Shown here piece after piece: positions 36,705-36,788 of a stretch of DNA of 36,788 nt; positions within the stretch are counted from its first letter, which is position 1, and every line of letters begins with the position of its first letter. A program made the translations under genes and the position numbers. The notes beneath the pieces are model-generated. The model worked only from the letters and a program-made list of their open reading frames with translations. It did no database searches and was not told where the DNA came from. This stretch comes from a candidate division WWE3 bacterium (GTDB lineage Bacteria; Patescibacteriota; WWE3; UBA101185; UBA10185). The stretch spans positions 1 to 36,788 of the forward strand of contig JACPGI010000006.1 of NCBI GenBank assembly GCA_016182565.1. Reading direction: 5' to 3'.

Positions 36705-36788
36705 TCACTAATACTATTGATTTTCAAAAAAGAAAATTTAGAAAATGTCTAATCAAATTAGAATGCAGCACAAAGTGCACTTAAATCT

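Noticed and set aside
1-36788. CRISPR array, transposase, integrase, toxin-antitoxin or other named defence system
   Set aside because: No direct-repeat array and no ORF with recognisable signatures of these systems was seen.

Overview
This is a gene-dense, AT-rich bacterial chromosomal window. It looks like a reduced-genome Candidate Phyla Radiation/Patescibacteria lineage, because of short divergent housekeeping proteins, a CPR-type T4SS/HerA-like protein at the left edge and CPR-style surface proteins; this is inference. The code looks standard (TGA used as stop, RF1 present). Most of the window is housekeeping: rluA-type, DksA-like, LspA-like, Lgt-like, efp, tRNA-Leu(CAA), dnaB (frameshifted), MBL hydrolase, hisS, EamA, rpmE, prfA, ctp, a MutL-C-terminus-like gene pair, rpsF-ssb-rpsR, ychF, mraY, an M42-like peptidase, cysS, recR, dnaX, pth, ybeY, yqeY-like, rpsU, rseP, frr, tsf, rpsB, topA and a DprA-like remnant. 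The most interesting signal is not protein coding. The 23.18-24.28 kb gap carries, on the minus strand, a strong promoter (TTGACA-16-TAATAT), about 1 kb of visibly GC-richer hairpin-rich sequence without a credible ORF, a perfect 16-bp hairpin, and an exact-core type III hammerhead ribozyme (CUGAUGA...GAAA, three intact stems, CUU cleavage triplet), followed by a terminator-like hairpin. This looks like a large standalone RNA with a self-cleaved 3' end. A second minus-strand RNA candidate at ~20.89-21.11 kb has a TTGACA-16-TATAAT promoter, a closing 7-bp stem, a pseudoknot, a T-arm-like hairpin and an intrinsic terminator. Other leads are a pseudoknot in the 3' UTR of an orphan 225-aa gene, a 1-nt dnaB frameshift, and degenerate Lgt/LspA-like proteins. 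All calls are from reading the sequence; no database or folding search was run.
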